Source: Ascaphus truei (lineage: Eukaryota; Chordata; Amphibia; Anura; Ascaphidae). Taken from it: 64,000 nt of DNA. How positions within the stretch are numbered: position 1 is the first letter of the stretch; every line of letters begins with the position of its first letter. Shown in pieces: positions 35,744 to 46,885 of the stretch. The stretch covers positions 229,806,148-229,870,147 of the forward strand of contig CM071568.1 in the NCBI GenBank assembly GCA_036426205.1. The letters run 5' to 3'. The position numbers and the translations under genes were made by a program. The notes under the pieces are model-generated. The model searched no databases, was not told where the DNA came from, and saw nothing but the letters and a program-made list of their open reading frames with translations.

Positions 35744-35861
35744 CAATCAGAGAGCAGGGATTTCAGTAATGCCCGGAATTTTACTGCTTTAGCCTATAAT
35801 AATGATTATAGGCTAAAGTAGTAAAATTCCGGGCATTACTGAAATCTCTGCTCTCTGATTG
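35744..35861. repeat. near-perfect palindrome, ~57-bp arms
   Basis: Left arm 35744-35800 (CAATCAGAGAGCAGGGATTT...) and right arm 35804-35861 are reverse complements around a 3-4 base centre. Each arm carries CAGTAATGCCCGGAATTTTA and TTAGCCTATAAT. No coding capacity. Confidence 0.9.
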
Positions 35862-36481
35862 CTTAACTTTCCGGGCATTATCCAATCAGTAATGCCTGGA
35901 ATTTTTGGCTGCTTGCAATGTGTTTATTTCCAATGTGTTTATTTTCAGCCAATCAGCTTTCAGAACAGCTGAGACAGGGCAGGGGATTGGTCTAAAGTGG
36001 GAACAGCTCTGAGACAGAAGGCAGGGAATTGGTTAAGAGAGTATCAGCCACGGGTTGGGTGACTCCTCCCTTGCTCCGTGAACTGAGAAGATTCAGTTGA
36101 ATTAGGGGGAGAGAGAGAGTCTGCAAAGCAAGTAAGTGAGTGTCTGTCTTGCAGTTTGTTTCTGGCTGTAGTTTCTGTTGTGTGTGTGTGTTGTGTCAAC
36201 AGCAGCAGGTTGTATGAGTGGTTAGCAGCAGCTGTGTGTGTCCTGTGCTGTTGTGTTGGTAGTGTGTGTAGCAGCAGTTGTATGTGTAGAGTGTGTGGGT
36301 TGTGTAGAGGTGCTGTGTTGTGTGTAGAGCTCCAGTGTGTGTGTATGTATGTGTGTGCGTGGTGTGCTTGTGTGTGTAGAGTTGCTGTGTGTGAGGAGGT
36401 GCTGTGTTGTGTGTGTGTAGCAGCGGTTTGTGTGTTTGTGTAGATCTGCTGTGTGTGTGTGTGGTGTGTTGGGTGGGTGTG

Positions 36482-36514
<33 letters not shown>

Positions 36515-36812
36515 TGGTGTGTGTGTGTGTGTGTGGGTTGTGTGTGTGTGTGTGTGTGTGTGTGTTGTGGTGTGTGTGTGTGTGTTGTGTGTAAAAAAAA
36601 TCTAATAACTATACAAAAGGTCTATAATTTATGAAATAAGCCTACATTTAGCCTCGAAATAGTAATAATCCCCTCAGAACAGGACATTACTGGCCAATAA
36701 TGTCCCTGACTGGTTAAAGTACCTCGGCTTGCCTTGGGCTTCAACTCTTCCAGCCACGGCATTATTGGCCAGTAATGCCCTGTTCTTCAGGGATTATTAC
36801 TTAATTATAGGC
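35808..36812 (+). repeat. tandem ~1-kb GT-rich unit A
   Basis: Order: TTATAGGCTAAAGTAGTAAA and CGGGCATTACTG, then ATGTGTTTATTTTCAGCCAA, then a GGAGAGAGAGAGTCTGC stretch, a (GT)n block (36170-36595), then a hairpin pair (AACAGGACATTACTGGCCAA / TTGGCCAGTAATGCCCTG, 36673-36785) and TTATTACTTAATTATAGGCTAA. The same order recurs in B and C. Confidence 0.8.
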
Positions 36813-38770
36813 TAAGGGAAACAAACAAAAAATGGGGGAGCACAGGTTGAGGGACTATACAGACGTAAATAAAACTGCACGGTATAGAGCTGTGTAGTTG
36901 AAATATAGTAAGGTGTTTGCAAAAACGTAACAACTTACACGGCCTGTTGGTAAATGCTTTCACATCAAGGTATCTTTGCTTAGGTGTTTCTCTCCGGTTG
37001 TTCTTTCGCCTTAATACTTTTCTTCTCCTCTGTTGTGTGGTTGAGTGTTCTGGTCTTCTCCACACGGATGATTAGCGAGTGTTGTCTCAGGATTAAATGA
37101 AACGGAACAAATAGCGTAAGAACAATACAGGAAATAAAATGAAATATAGCTGCGGGTAGACAACTGTATTAAAATCAAAAAAGCAGATAATTACTGCATC
37201 ATCTACAGGGCAAGCGTGAGTGATCTCCGAGGGAGGTATCTTTTAAGGCACCTCACTGCAGGGCTGTCACATCCCCCACACTGCTCCTTTACCCATAAAG
37301 GTAGGGAAAGAAGGGGTAATGGGCGGAGGTTGATTTAAATGTAACACCGTAAGGTTAATGATAGACCACACGGCCATGTTGTGAGCGATAAACTTGATTG
37401 GTATCTCTCTCTCCCCTCACTGGTACTTCAAATCCAAACCTTCAACTGGGTTTGTTGAACCGCTTCAAATAGTGCCTGGATCACACGATGATACAAAGGG
37501 TGCAGAGGTAGAAAAGCGTGATACTTTATTAACAACAACGGGACAAAGTTCTCACAAAACATTTAAAAAAAGCACTTAGTCAAAAATGACTCAAGAAGCT
37601 AGGGTGCATAGACACAGCCAGTCATCTGAAAATTTGTGCAGGATTACTCAAGTGCGCAGCTAACTCTCCGACGTCGGTTGGTCTGCTGGCTCTGCCTCTG
37701 CTGCCGACGTGTGCTGTAATGGTAAAAAATGTCTCAGGGATACTAGCAACGCGTTTCGCCCTCTGGGCTTCCTCAGGTCCGTAGAAAGGTATGGCTGGGG
37801 TCATAGCCTTATGTAGGGATCCCACAGCCAATCCGATCCTCTCCTGAGTCCTCCTTTGCTTCAGTGCGTGTCCCTCTCTGAATCCTCTCAGCTGTCACAT
37901 CTCGGGGATGACGAGTGCTCCCAAGTCGCGCTCCACTCTGGAGCATTACGGCACATATTGGATATTACATGACGAATTCATAATAAAATAAATAAATAAA
38001 TATATGTGTTCCGGTGTCAGCACAGATAGATTTTCAAATCTCGGAAAAAGAGTTTCTGCTCTGAGAGTGGTTTAGTGCACAAACCTTAGTTAGGTACAGT
38101 GGTTAACATGTTTCTAGTTTCTCAACGAGGGGACACATGGTGATAACAGTGATAATTGAGTAAAAGCACATACAGATATATAATTTAATTATATCACACT
38201 ATTCATAGTGAACAGACATGGATGTTCAATTACGGTACTAAAACTATTAAAAAAATTGTTATAAATAGTAAAATACTAAATATAAAATCCTAAAACATTA
38301 TAAAACATATTACATTTAAGTAGTAAAATACATCTTTTATTGTGATTTTAGTAAAATGTTTTAAAAACTAAGACAGGATATGGTCTTACAGACTTTGGAT
38401 TATGTCTCTGTGGGAAGAATGTCATCTGAAGATAAACATGACAAAAAAATAAAATCAATGGCTTATATCCTGAAGGGGATAGGGTGTGCCCACTTTAATC
38501 AGTGGAGTAGGCCTGATGCTAGTATAATAAGCATACCGTAACATTTATAAAAACAAACGGTCTCCAAAATGTGGTGTCCTGCCCGAGACATTATGCACCT
38601 AGATGAAGGCCCCCCAGGTCTATGTCTATGTTCAGACCTTTCGGATTTGGGTCTTCAACTGTGTAGATCCAGTATGTATAGCGCTGCAAAGTTTAAGGAG
38701 GTTCATCCCCCCCTCGCTCAGTGGGGGTCTACCGTTCTCGATCCCCTTATACGTTAAACGCCGCATGGTG
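36813..38770. mobile_element. ~1.95-kb insertion between units A and B, class unknown
   Basis: This sequence interrupts the tandem array after GGCTAA (36812), and unit B resumes at TTTCCAATGTGTTTATTTTC (38771), missing its first ~115 bases. It has no open frame longer than about 112 codons and no clear inverted ends or target duplication. It carries AACGCGTTTCGCC followed by GGGCTTCCTCAGG at 37748-37776, a hairpin-like motif I also see in part at 1180. The mobile status is inference from the interruption. Confidence 0.4.
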
Positions 38771-39328
38771 ATTTCCAATGTGTTTATTTTCAGCCAATCA
38801 GCTTTCAGAACAGCTGAGACAGGGCAGGGGATTGGTCTAAATGTGGGAACAGCTCTGAGACAGGGCAGGGAATTGGTTAAGAAGTATCAGCCACGGGTTG
38901 ACTCCTCCCCCTTGCTCCGTGAACTGAGAAGATTCAGTTGAATTAGTGGGGGAGAGAGAGAGTCTGCAAAGCAAGTGAGTGTCTGTCTGCAGTTTGTTTC
39001 TGGCTGTAGTTTCTGTGTGTGTGTGTGTGTCTCAAAAGCAGCAGTGTTTATGAGTGTAGCAAGCAGCTGTGTGTGTCCTGTGCTGTTTGTGTTGTATGTG
39101 TGTGTAGCAGCAGTTTGTATGTGTAGAGGTGTTGGGTGTAGAGGCTGTGTTGTGTGTAGAGCTCCAGTAGGTGTGTGTATGTATGTGTGTGCGTGGTGTG
39201 CTTGTGTGTGTAGAGTTGCTGTGTGTGAGGAGGGCTGTGTGTTGCTGGTGCTGTAGCAGACGGTTTGGTGTTTTTGGTGTATGATCTGCTGTGTGTGTGT
39301 GGTGTGTGTGTGTGTGGTGTGTGTGTGT

Positions 39329-39364
<36 letters not shown>

Positions 39365-39606
39365 GTGATGGGTGTGTGTGTGTGTGTGTGTGTGGTGTGT
39401 GGTTGTGTGTGTGTAAAAAATCTACAAACTATACAAAAGTGTCTATAATTTATGAAATAAGCCTACATTTAGCCTATAATAGTAATAATCCCCTCAGACA
39501 AGGAATTACTGGCCCAATAATCCTGATGGGGTAAATACCTCGGCTTCGCCTGGGCTTCAATATTACAGCCACGGCATTATGGCCAGAATGCCCTGTTCAT
39601 TCGGGA
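38771..39606 (+). repeat. tandem ~1-kb GT-rich unit B (5'-truncated)
   Basis: Collinear with 35928-36812: AGCTTTCAGAACAGCTGAGA, CACGGGTTG, AGAGAGAGTCTGCAAAGCAA, the (GT)n block (39018-39414) and the CAGTAAT/ATTACTG hairpin end. Differences from A are mainly one-base indels. Confidence 0.75.
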
Positions 39607-40417
39607 TTATTACTTAACTTATAGCGCTATAAAGCAGTAAAATTCTCGCGGCCATTACTGAAATCTTGCTCTTGATTGGGTTAAACATTCGGGCAGATCC
39701 AATCAGTAATGGCTGGAATTTTTGGCTGCTTGCAATGTTGTTTATTTCCAATGTGGTTTTTTTCAGCCAATCAGCTTTCAGAAACAGTCTGAGGACGGGC
39801 AGGGGATTGGGCAGGAAGAAGAAGCAAGCAAGCTGTGATCTCTCCCCTACACCCCCCCCTCCGTGAACAGAAGCTGAACAGGACAGTTTGAATTTGGGAG
39901 GGAGGAGTGTGTAGCTGCAAATATGTGTGTGTGTGTTTTGTGTGTGGTGTGTGTGTGTGTGTTTTGTGTGTGGTATGTGTGTGTGTGTTATGTGGTGTGT
40001 GTGTGTGTGTGTTGTGTGTGTGCGTGTGTGTTGTAGCTGCAAAGTAATAGTGTTGCAGTGTGTGTTGTAGCTGCAAAGTTGAATGTGTGTTGCAAGTGTG
40101 TGTTTGTAGCTGCAGAGTTTGTTGTGTGTTTGTGTGTAGCTGCAGTTTGTGTATTGTATGTGTAGCTGCAGTTTGTGTATTGTATGTGTGTGTAGCGCAG
40201 TTTGGTGTGTAGCTGCAGTTTGTGTACGTGCAGTTTGTGTGTTGTATGTGTGTGTAGCTGCATTTTGTGTAGGTGTAGCTGCAGTTTGTGTGTGTGGTTA
40301 GCTGCAGTGTGTGTGTAGCTTCAGTGTGTGTTTGTACGTGTGTGGGGACTGAGTGTGTGGTGTGTGTATCCGATGTAACGTTTGTGTATGTGTGGTGTAA
40401 GGATGTAGATGAGCAGT

Positions 40418-40470
<53 letters not shown>

Positions 40471-40785
40471 AGCAGAGTTTGGATGTAGCTACAGAGGGGG
40501 TGGCAGTGTGTGGATATAGATAGCTGCAGTGTAAGTGTATATACAGTAGAGGTGCTTTAATGTATTTACCATTTTATTTTAATAAAAATCTATATACTGT
40601 AACTATACAAAAGTGTCTATTATTTATGAAAAAAACCTACATTTAGCCTATAATAGTAATAATCCCCTCAGAACAGGGCATTACTCGCCAATAATGCCCT
40701 GGCTTCGCCTAGGACCTTCAACTCTTCCAGCCAGGGCAATATTGGCCAGTAATGCCCGGTTCTTCTGGGATTATTACTTAATTAT
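39607..40785 (+). repeat. tandem ~1-kb GT-rich unit C (divergent)
   Basis: Starts with the full unit head (AGCAGTAAAATTCTCGCGGC, counterpart of 35816) and has its own middle. The (GT)n block (39920-40470) contains a minisatellite of about 26-30 bases, TGTAGCTGCAGTTTGTGTAT-type, at 40040-40330, and a pure (GT)n run at 40420-40468. It ends with a cleaner hairpin pair (CAGAACAGGGCATTACTCGC / AATATTGGCCAGTAATGCCC). The reading frames here are repeat artefacts. Confidence 0.75.
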
Positions 40786-43147
40786 CCTTCTTTTGTATTG
40801 TTGGGTCACATGAAGACAATGTAAGAATGTTTTTAATGTCAATCAGTTTGTAGTATGGGACTTTAGTGATGTTGAGGTTGTGTTTTGCTGAATTTCACAG
40901 CAGATTTTTTTTGTCAATGATCGGCATACATGTGAGGTGATGACAGTAGAGGTGCTGAATTTATATGTGTTTTCTAAACTGTGCATTTGCTGAAATTGGC
41001 TGGTGGCAACGATGGAACTGAGTCAATAAGTTGTTATATCTATCCTGACATTTTTCACTGACACATGAGCTTTAATAGCACTGTATATAGTTTAACAGTT
41101 TTAAAAGTTTTGAGCATATTTTCCCATTGTTACTACTGTAACTTGACTTTAACTGTGTCTGGGTAACCTGAAAAATAGTTGCTACTTAAAGGATGTGTTA
41201 GGGTGCAAAGAAAGATTTTAAAAGGAGTACACCAAAGCAGCAAGTCCAAAAAAATTGAGTGTAACTGGCTTTTTTACAAATGCTAAATCACCCTTTTTAT
41301 GTCAATGTTACAGTACAAACAGGGGCTTGAATGTAAATTCTTCAATTGAGAAAATATTAATAAATTATACATATATCTGTTCAATTTCAGTCTGTCCAAA
41401 CATATTCTTTTTCCTTAGTTATAGCACTGATCAGAACACTGAATGTCAAGGAATCTATCCATACAAAATTAATCAGCAGCTCTTTTCCTGCTATGCAAGT
41501 TAAACTATGCAACAATGGGTCTTATAATTAAAAATTATTTTAGTATTGCCTTTTACATCACCAGTGACATACTTGTGCTTATAGCACACATGAGGCATAG
41601 ATTGCACCATTGTACGTGTAATTATTCTAGTTTGCAGAGGCAGGTTTACATGCCAATGACGTTAGCAGAATAGTGACTTATTACTGTTGTCTTGATTTCA
41701 CAATGTCACTCCCAGCTGTTCTCATACGTCAGTGTTTTTTTTTGTTTCCTTAAATGTCTACATTTCCTACTTTGTACGTATATATCTGAATTTCAATATT
41801 TTCCATGTACCCACAGTAATTAATGCAGTGTTTTATCACTACTTCATTGAAGTAACAGCAATGAGTCTACAATCCATCAGTTTATGACAGGTGCAGATGT
41901 TAAATCAAACTGTTGAATGACACAGTTGCCCAAAAGGGAAAAGCATGCCTCTCAACATCCTGAAGCAATTAGTTCAAATAGCAAAACAACATGAATAATT
42001 ATTATGCAAATCATTGTGTAGTAATGATTTATTAAGAAAATGTAATAATAAAACATTAGCAGTCTATTCATAAAACAATTGAAAATAGACTGTTATTGCT
42101 ACTGAACATCATTTAGGTGTAAATCAGGCACATATATTTCCTTCATACTGTCATGTTCTGAGAACTTCAGAGGCCTCAACTCCACAAAAAGTCCTGAATT
42201 TAACCATAGTATTGCATGAAAGGAACTTTGGACAATCACAGCTCTGATTATCAGATTATTCCATAGTGTAACAAACCACTTTTGCCAAATGTCCCTTCAT
42301 ATAATTTTTTTTTTTTTTTTAAATACTGTAGTTCCCATGTGACCTGCACATCAGGGTGAACTTGTTTTTGGAGAACTGTTGGGTCTTTCACGAACTTTGC
42401 CCATTTTTCGTGAAAAAGAAGTAAAACCTTTCTAAATTTTTATAAATTTCTAGTCATTGTCATTTATATTGCATAGAAAAACATAACATCTGTCTGTTGG
42501 CTGACTCCATTAACTTTATATGAAGACTTATCGCAAACCCCAAAATAGAATGCGGAAATGGGGTGTGCCAAAATAAATAACATGGGTGTACTGTTTACAT
42601 TCAATAGTAAAAAGGGATTTAAGTGTTTGTGGATGAGAATTGAATGCTAATTGATGGTCTGAGACTCTGTGATGTCACAAGTGAAGAGCTGATATAAATG
42701 CAGTAGAAATTGATCTCTTTTGTACGTCACATATGTACAGTAAGGGTAAAATTATCACAGTCCAAAAATAGTCTACAAAACTCTTAAAATGCAGCCAAGA
42801 TTAAAATTTAATCTGACAAAATATTTCAAAATGCAATGGAGATTAGAAATGAAAGAATGACAAAGACTAAAATACACATCATATTTAAGATAACATTGCT
42901 AAACCACACTATTCAGATCAGAAGTATGGATGTTACGTAATAATAGAATTGGGCAAAGGACATCTCCCAAGTACAGTATAATCAATTAAATACCATTGAC
43001 AAAATGTAAAAAAATCTACAGAATGTTTATATCTGGAAATGTCAATAATATTGATGTGCTAAAATTGAGCAGTTAAAGTAATTTCAGTAATCTTCATGTC
43101 TTTAAAATGGCAAGAACAGTACTTATTGTAGTATTTAAAATAAGCCT
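40786..43147. other. AT-rich spacer, apparently unique
   Basis: No coding region beyond an 82-codon frame with no motif (41255-41503), a T20 run at 42306 and ordinary AT-rich DNA. Nothing recognised. Confidence 0.55.
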
Positions 43148-43489
43148 TTAAAGCTGCAGTTCATGCAATATCCTGCATGTGTGGTTTTTTAATAAATCAG
43201 TTCTGTAGTAAGAAAAAATACTTTTAGCATTTTCTGTTTTAAAAAAACAACAACTTTGAAAGACCAATTTTCTTGTATTCTATTTTAACAAGCATGCTTG
43301 TTCCTACAGCAACGATTTACATTCCCCATATTTAAAGATGTCGCCAAACTTTGCCGATCAATAGACGGAGAACAAATTGACCGGCAGCTATGCAGTTCTT
43401 TAGGTAATTAGAGATTGCCCACATGAAACTATTGAAGTAAAAAAAAAACTAAAAAAAAAAAAAAGGGGGAGCCTGAACTGCAGCTTTAA
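43148..43489. mobile_element. MITE with TTAA target site (piggyBac/Kolobok-like)
   Basis: 342 bp bounded by TTAA on each side (43148-43151, 43486-43489) with inverted ends AGCTGCAGTTCA and TGAACTGCAGCT. The interior is A-rich near the right end (A14). No frame. TTAA target preference is the known trait of piggyBac and Kolobok groups. I cannot tell between them from this. Confidence 0.8.
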
Positions 43490-43872
43490 TTGTGGTCTGT
43501 ATTTTTGTTACCATTATAAAGGTTACAGCACTCAACAGCTGCTAGACATTTTGACATTTAAAACAAACATGCTCAGCTCCATCACAAAGCTATTTACAAC
43601 ATACAACAAGTTTGAAAATATTTAGAAAGAACTATTCAGAAAACTTTTTACACAACTCTGCTTACAAATCAAAGAATATGCATGAAGTCCACAGCTCACA
43701 CTTGATGTTGGTACTTACAGCAGGGGACTTACTGTACATTCAACATCTTTGGGTTATCACAGTAAGGTGAGACTAACTTCGTGCATTTGTTTTGAGAGGC
43801 TAAAATATTGAAATGGGAAGAATTAATTTTAGAAAGGGAAGGAAAAGGGGTTGATGTACCCTTTCCCATAAG
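43490..43872. other. AT-rich spacer
   Basis: Nothing recognised. Confidence 0.5.
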
Positions 43873-44047
43873 GTAGTGGTGCTCAACTACAATCCTTAAG
43901 ACCCCCACCCCCCCCCCCCCCCCCCAACAGGTCAGGTTTTAAGGATATCAGTGCTTCAGCACAGGTGGCTCAATCAGTGGCTGAAGCAGGGATATCCTTA
44001 AAACCTGACCTGTTGGGACTCTTGAGGACTGGAGCTAAGCACCTCTG
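43873..44047. mobile_element. palindromic hAT-like MITE (third copy in the window)
   Basis: Ends TAGTGGTGCTCAACTACA and GGAGCTAAGCACCTCTG, with arms AACAGGTCAGGTTTTAAGGA and TCCTTAAAACCTGACCTGTT. It is related to 17534-17727 but has lost part of the centre and gained a C18 run (43908-43925). Confidence 0.7.
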
Positions 44048-45780
44048 CTCTATTAGAGACTACAAGTACCCTCTCGGGATAAATTGGGTGGATGTTTATA
44101 ATTTGCCTTAAGTCTGCCTGGTTAAATAATTGTACATTTAAATTTTAGATTTTAAAAACATTTATTTTTTTAAATCAAAATGAACACTAACATTTAAATA
44201 ACACATCATGCTTATTCATTTCAATGATCAAGATTGATTTATAACATTGTTTTGTAGTTATTCACTCAAGTCAGATTGTACAGATTTGATAATTTAACGC
44301 TTCAGCTAAATCATAATATGTAGTTAATTTTGTGCAAATTATTTTTGATGATCTTTTGAAGCAAAGTCTAATGAGGCACATCCTCCACTCTTTATAAAGA
44401 ATATTGGACTATTGCCAGCTTTGTTAGCTATTTTCTCTTCCCATACTGGAGTCTGCGCCACAAGTGGTTGCATCAGCCTTGTCTTGTTAAATCACCTTTG
44501 GTACTATGATAACATTTTCTGGCAATGTCCAAACCTCTGTTGCAGGTGCTTATAAATAACAACTTTAGGCCATATTTATCAATGTACAAATTGAACAAGA
44601 AAGAATGAGAACATTTGCTTTCTGGAAGACTTATTTAACTTGTGATGACAAACTTGTAGCCACATTGAAAGCTTATGTTTGTTTGTATTGACTCATGGGC
44701 TATTTAAAGTCACTCGTTCACAAGGTTTTATCAGAAAGCTCTTAATTCTTTATGTGTAAATACTGGCATTCAAGTAGCTCTGACTGTGAAGATAAATACT
44801 TTGGACACAATCCAAATATGTGGGAAGGAAATTGCTCAATACTGACAACCTAATATTTATATATGTATGCATAACATGATTTACATAGAGCTATGGGAAT
44901 ATCGCAAGGCAGTTCTTATTTCCGTACAAATTAGTGTCTATTACAGTACATTTATCAGGAATACAAATTGGATAGATATGCCATTAGATTTGTATTGCAT
45001 GTTGAAATTCACATGTAATAATAACGACAATACTAGATGTTGCTCTTCTCTTTTCTGTATTCAGAAAATGTGATATGTATATTTGTGACCGGTGAGTTCA
45101 GCTGCTTAAATTAAGACCAAAAATAACTGGTTGTCTTAGCTACTTATGTAAGATATTCGTTTGTCTCTCAACGATTAAAAGTAGCCTATCAAAATAGTGT
45201 ATTTCGATAATCTGAATGCAATAATGTGGGTCACAGTATTCTAGAAGTTACTGGGAAAGAGTTGTAGAATATTTGTTACTCTGAGTTGTTGGGAGTTTTA
45301 TGAATGGGAGTTAAGGACATGCCCAGGGAAGTGTGCTTATTCTGTTCCCAGTGCAGAGTTTTGGGGATAACAAGCCTGTATTTAGTATATGAAATTAGAA
45401 TTCAGCAGAGGAATGTTTTATACCAAAACCAACATGAATTCTCATATTCCAATCTCCACAACCTCTTGGAGGGATCACATATTGTTATGTGGTAATGTAT
45501 TTACATAGATTTTCTGTTTTTTATCTCGTTATTTTCTGGAATGGTCTGCAATTATATATTATATGTTTGTTGTAATCTTTTTTCTGTAACCAAGCACTGT
45601 ACTATTTGTATATATTAAATCTAAAATTGTATAAGTATTGTCCTTGGGCTTTAAATTAATCTAACACCTTGTGAAGAGAGTAACTGTATGTTAGGACACA
45701 TTTTGCTACATTGGGTTTTGTGTTAAATTACATATTTTTCCTAGTAAGCAGAGACGAAGGCCACTAAAGATAGGCCCTTA
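44048..45780. other. AT-rich 5' flank of the L1
   Basis: No feature seen. From about 44749 the sequence is repeated at 52747 as the left part of the second large duplication. Confidence 0.6.
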
Positions 45781-45795
45781 AAATATTCATGGTGG
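45781..45795 (+). other. L1 target-site duplication, left
   Basis: AAATATTCATGGTGG immediately before the L1 5' end. The partner is not after L1 copy 1 but at 60511-60525, after copy 2. The same 15 bases are also at 53772-53786. Confidence 0.8.
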
Positions 45796-45936
45796 AGGCG
45801 CATGCGCGAGGCTGGAGCGGATGGCAGCTTAAAACTAGAGCTCCGTCCCCCACCTCCCATAACGATACGAAAACGGCAATAATCACCGGAAAAAATCACA
45901 AATAAAAGTAGGGACAGAGTAGTGGATACTCCCACG

Positions 45937-46885
45937 ATGGCCCCACTTACAGCAAAAAAAAAAAAAGGAAGGCGATTTAAGAAGATATCTGGGTCGCTCT
46001 ACCCCACGAGGCGCTGCTGCAGCGAGGCCGCCAGAATCAACAGCGGGATCCGATTCAGAGAGGGAAGAGGACCCCCCACACCAGCCCACCCAGATGCCTG
46101 TCCGAATCTGCGATTTTGATCGCTTATATCAGGATATGAAAGACATGATCTATGTTGGACTTCAGGATTTAAAGAAGGAGGTCCAAGGTCTGGGTGAGAG
46201 AACGGGGGCCCTGGAGGAAAAGATGGCGGCCGCATCCAAACAAATTAAGAAAACAGATAAAAGAACCACGCACATACAAACCCAGATTGCGGAGATACTA
46301 GACAGGCAGGAGGATGCCGAAAACCGAGACCGCAGAAACAATATCAGGGTGCGCGGTGTCCCAGAGACAATCACGGATGCAGAAGAATTCATAACCAGGT
46401 GGCTAGAAACAATACTGCCCGACATACCTGCTACAGAAAGAGCTATGGACCGCTGTCACAGAGCCCTTAGAAGCCGCCCAGCAGCAACGGATCAACCGCG
46501 GGATATTATTGCAAGGTTGCATTATTTTAAAACAAGAGACGCTATCTTTAAATGTGCAAGAGCGGAGTGGGCATGCCGGTTCGAGGGAACCACAATCCAA
46601 TTGTTTCAAGACTTATCCCCGATCACTCTCACAAGGAGAAGAGCACTGCATCCTGTCACTAAACTACTGAGGGACCGGGCAGTACGATATCGTTGGACCT
46701 TTCCATTTGGCCTGATGGTCATACGGAACGGAAGGGCCATATCAATGAAAGACCCAGGAGAAAGTGAGGAATTTCTAAATAAACTGGGACTGAAGGAGGG
46801 CCCGATACAAAGTCCCAGGAGAGAGGCACGAGAGGATCCAGAGTGGAGCACCGTAGGGACGTCAAAATCCCCTGAGATCCGGTGA
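45937..46885 (+). CDS. ORF1: L1 ORF1 protein (nucleic-acid chaperone), frame slip in the lysine run
   Basis: The clean frame is 46094-46885 (263 codons): a coiled-coil segment at about residues 10-80 (heptads through LKKEVQGLGERTGALEEK), then the RRM start ENRDRRNNIRVRGVPE at 76-91, and a C-terminal domain with RDIIARLHYFKTRDAIFKCA (136-155) and WTFPFGLMVIRNGR (201-214). This is the L1 ORF1p layout of a trimerising RNA-binding chaperone that packages L1 RNA. The likely true start is ATG 45937 (MAPLTAKKKK), in a frame that would join through an Arg/Ala-rich linker if the A-run after it were one base shorter (13 A here, 11 in copy 2). The homopolymer count is therefore the only break, and it may be a sequencing error. 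Confidence 0.85.
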
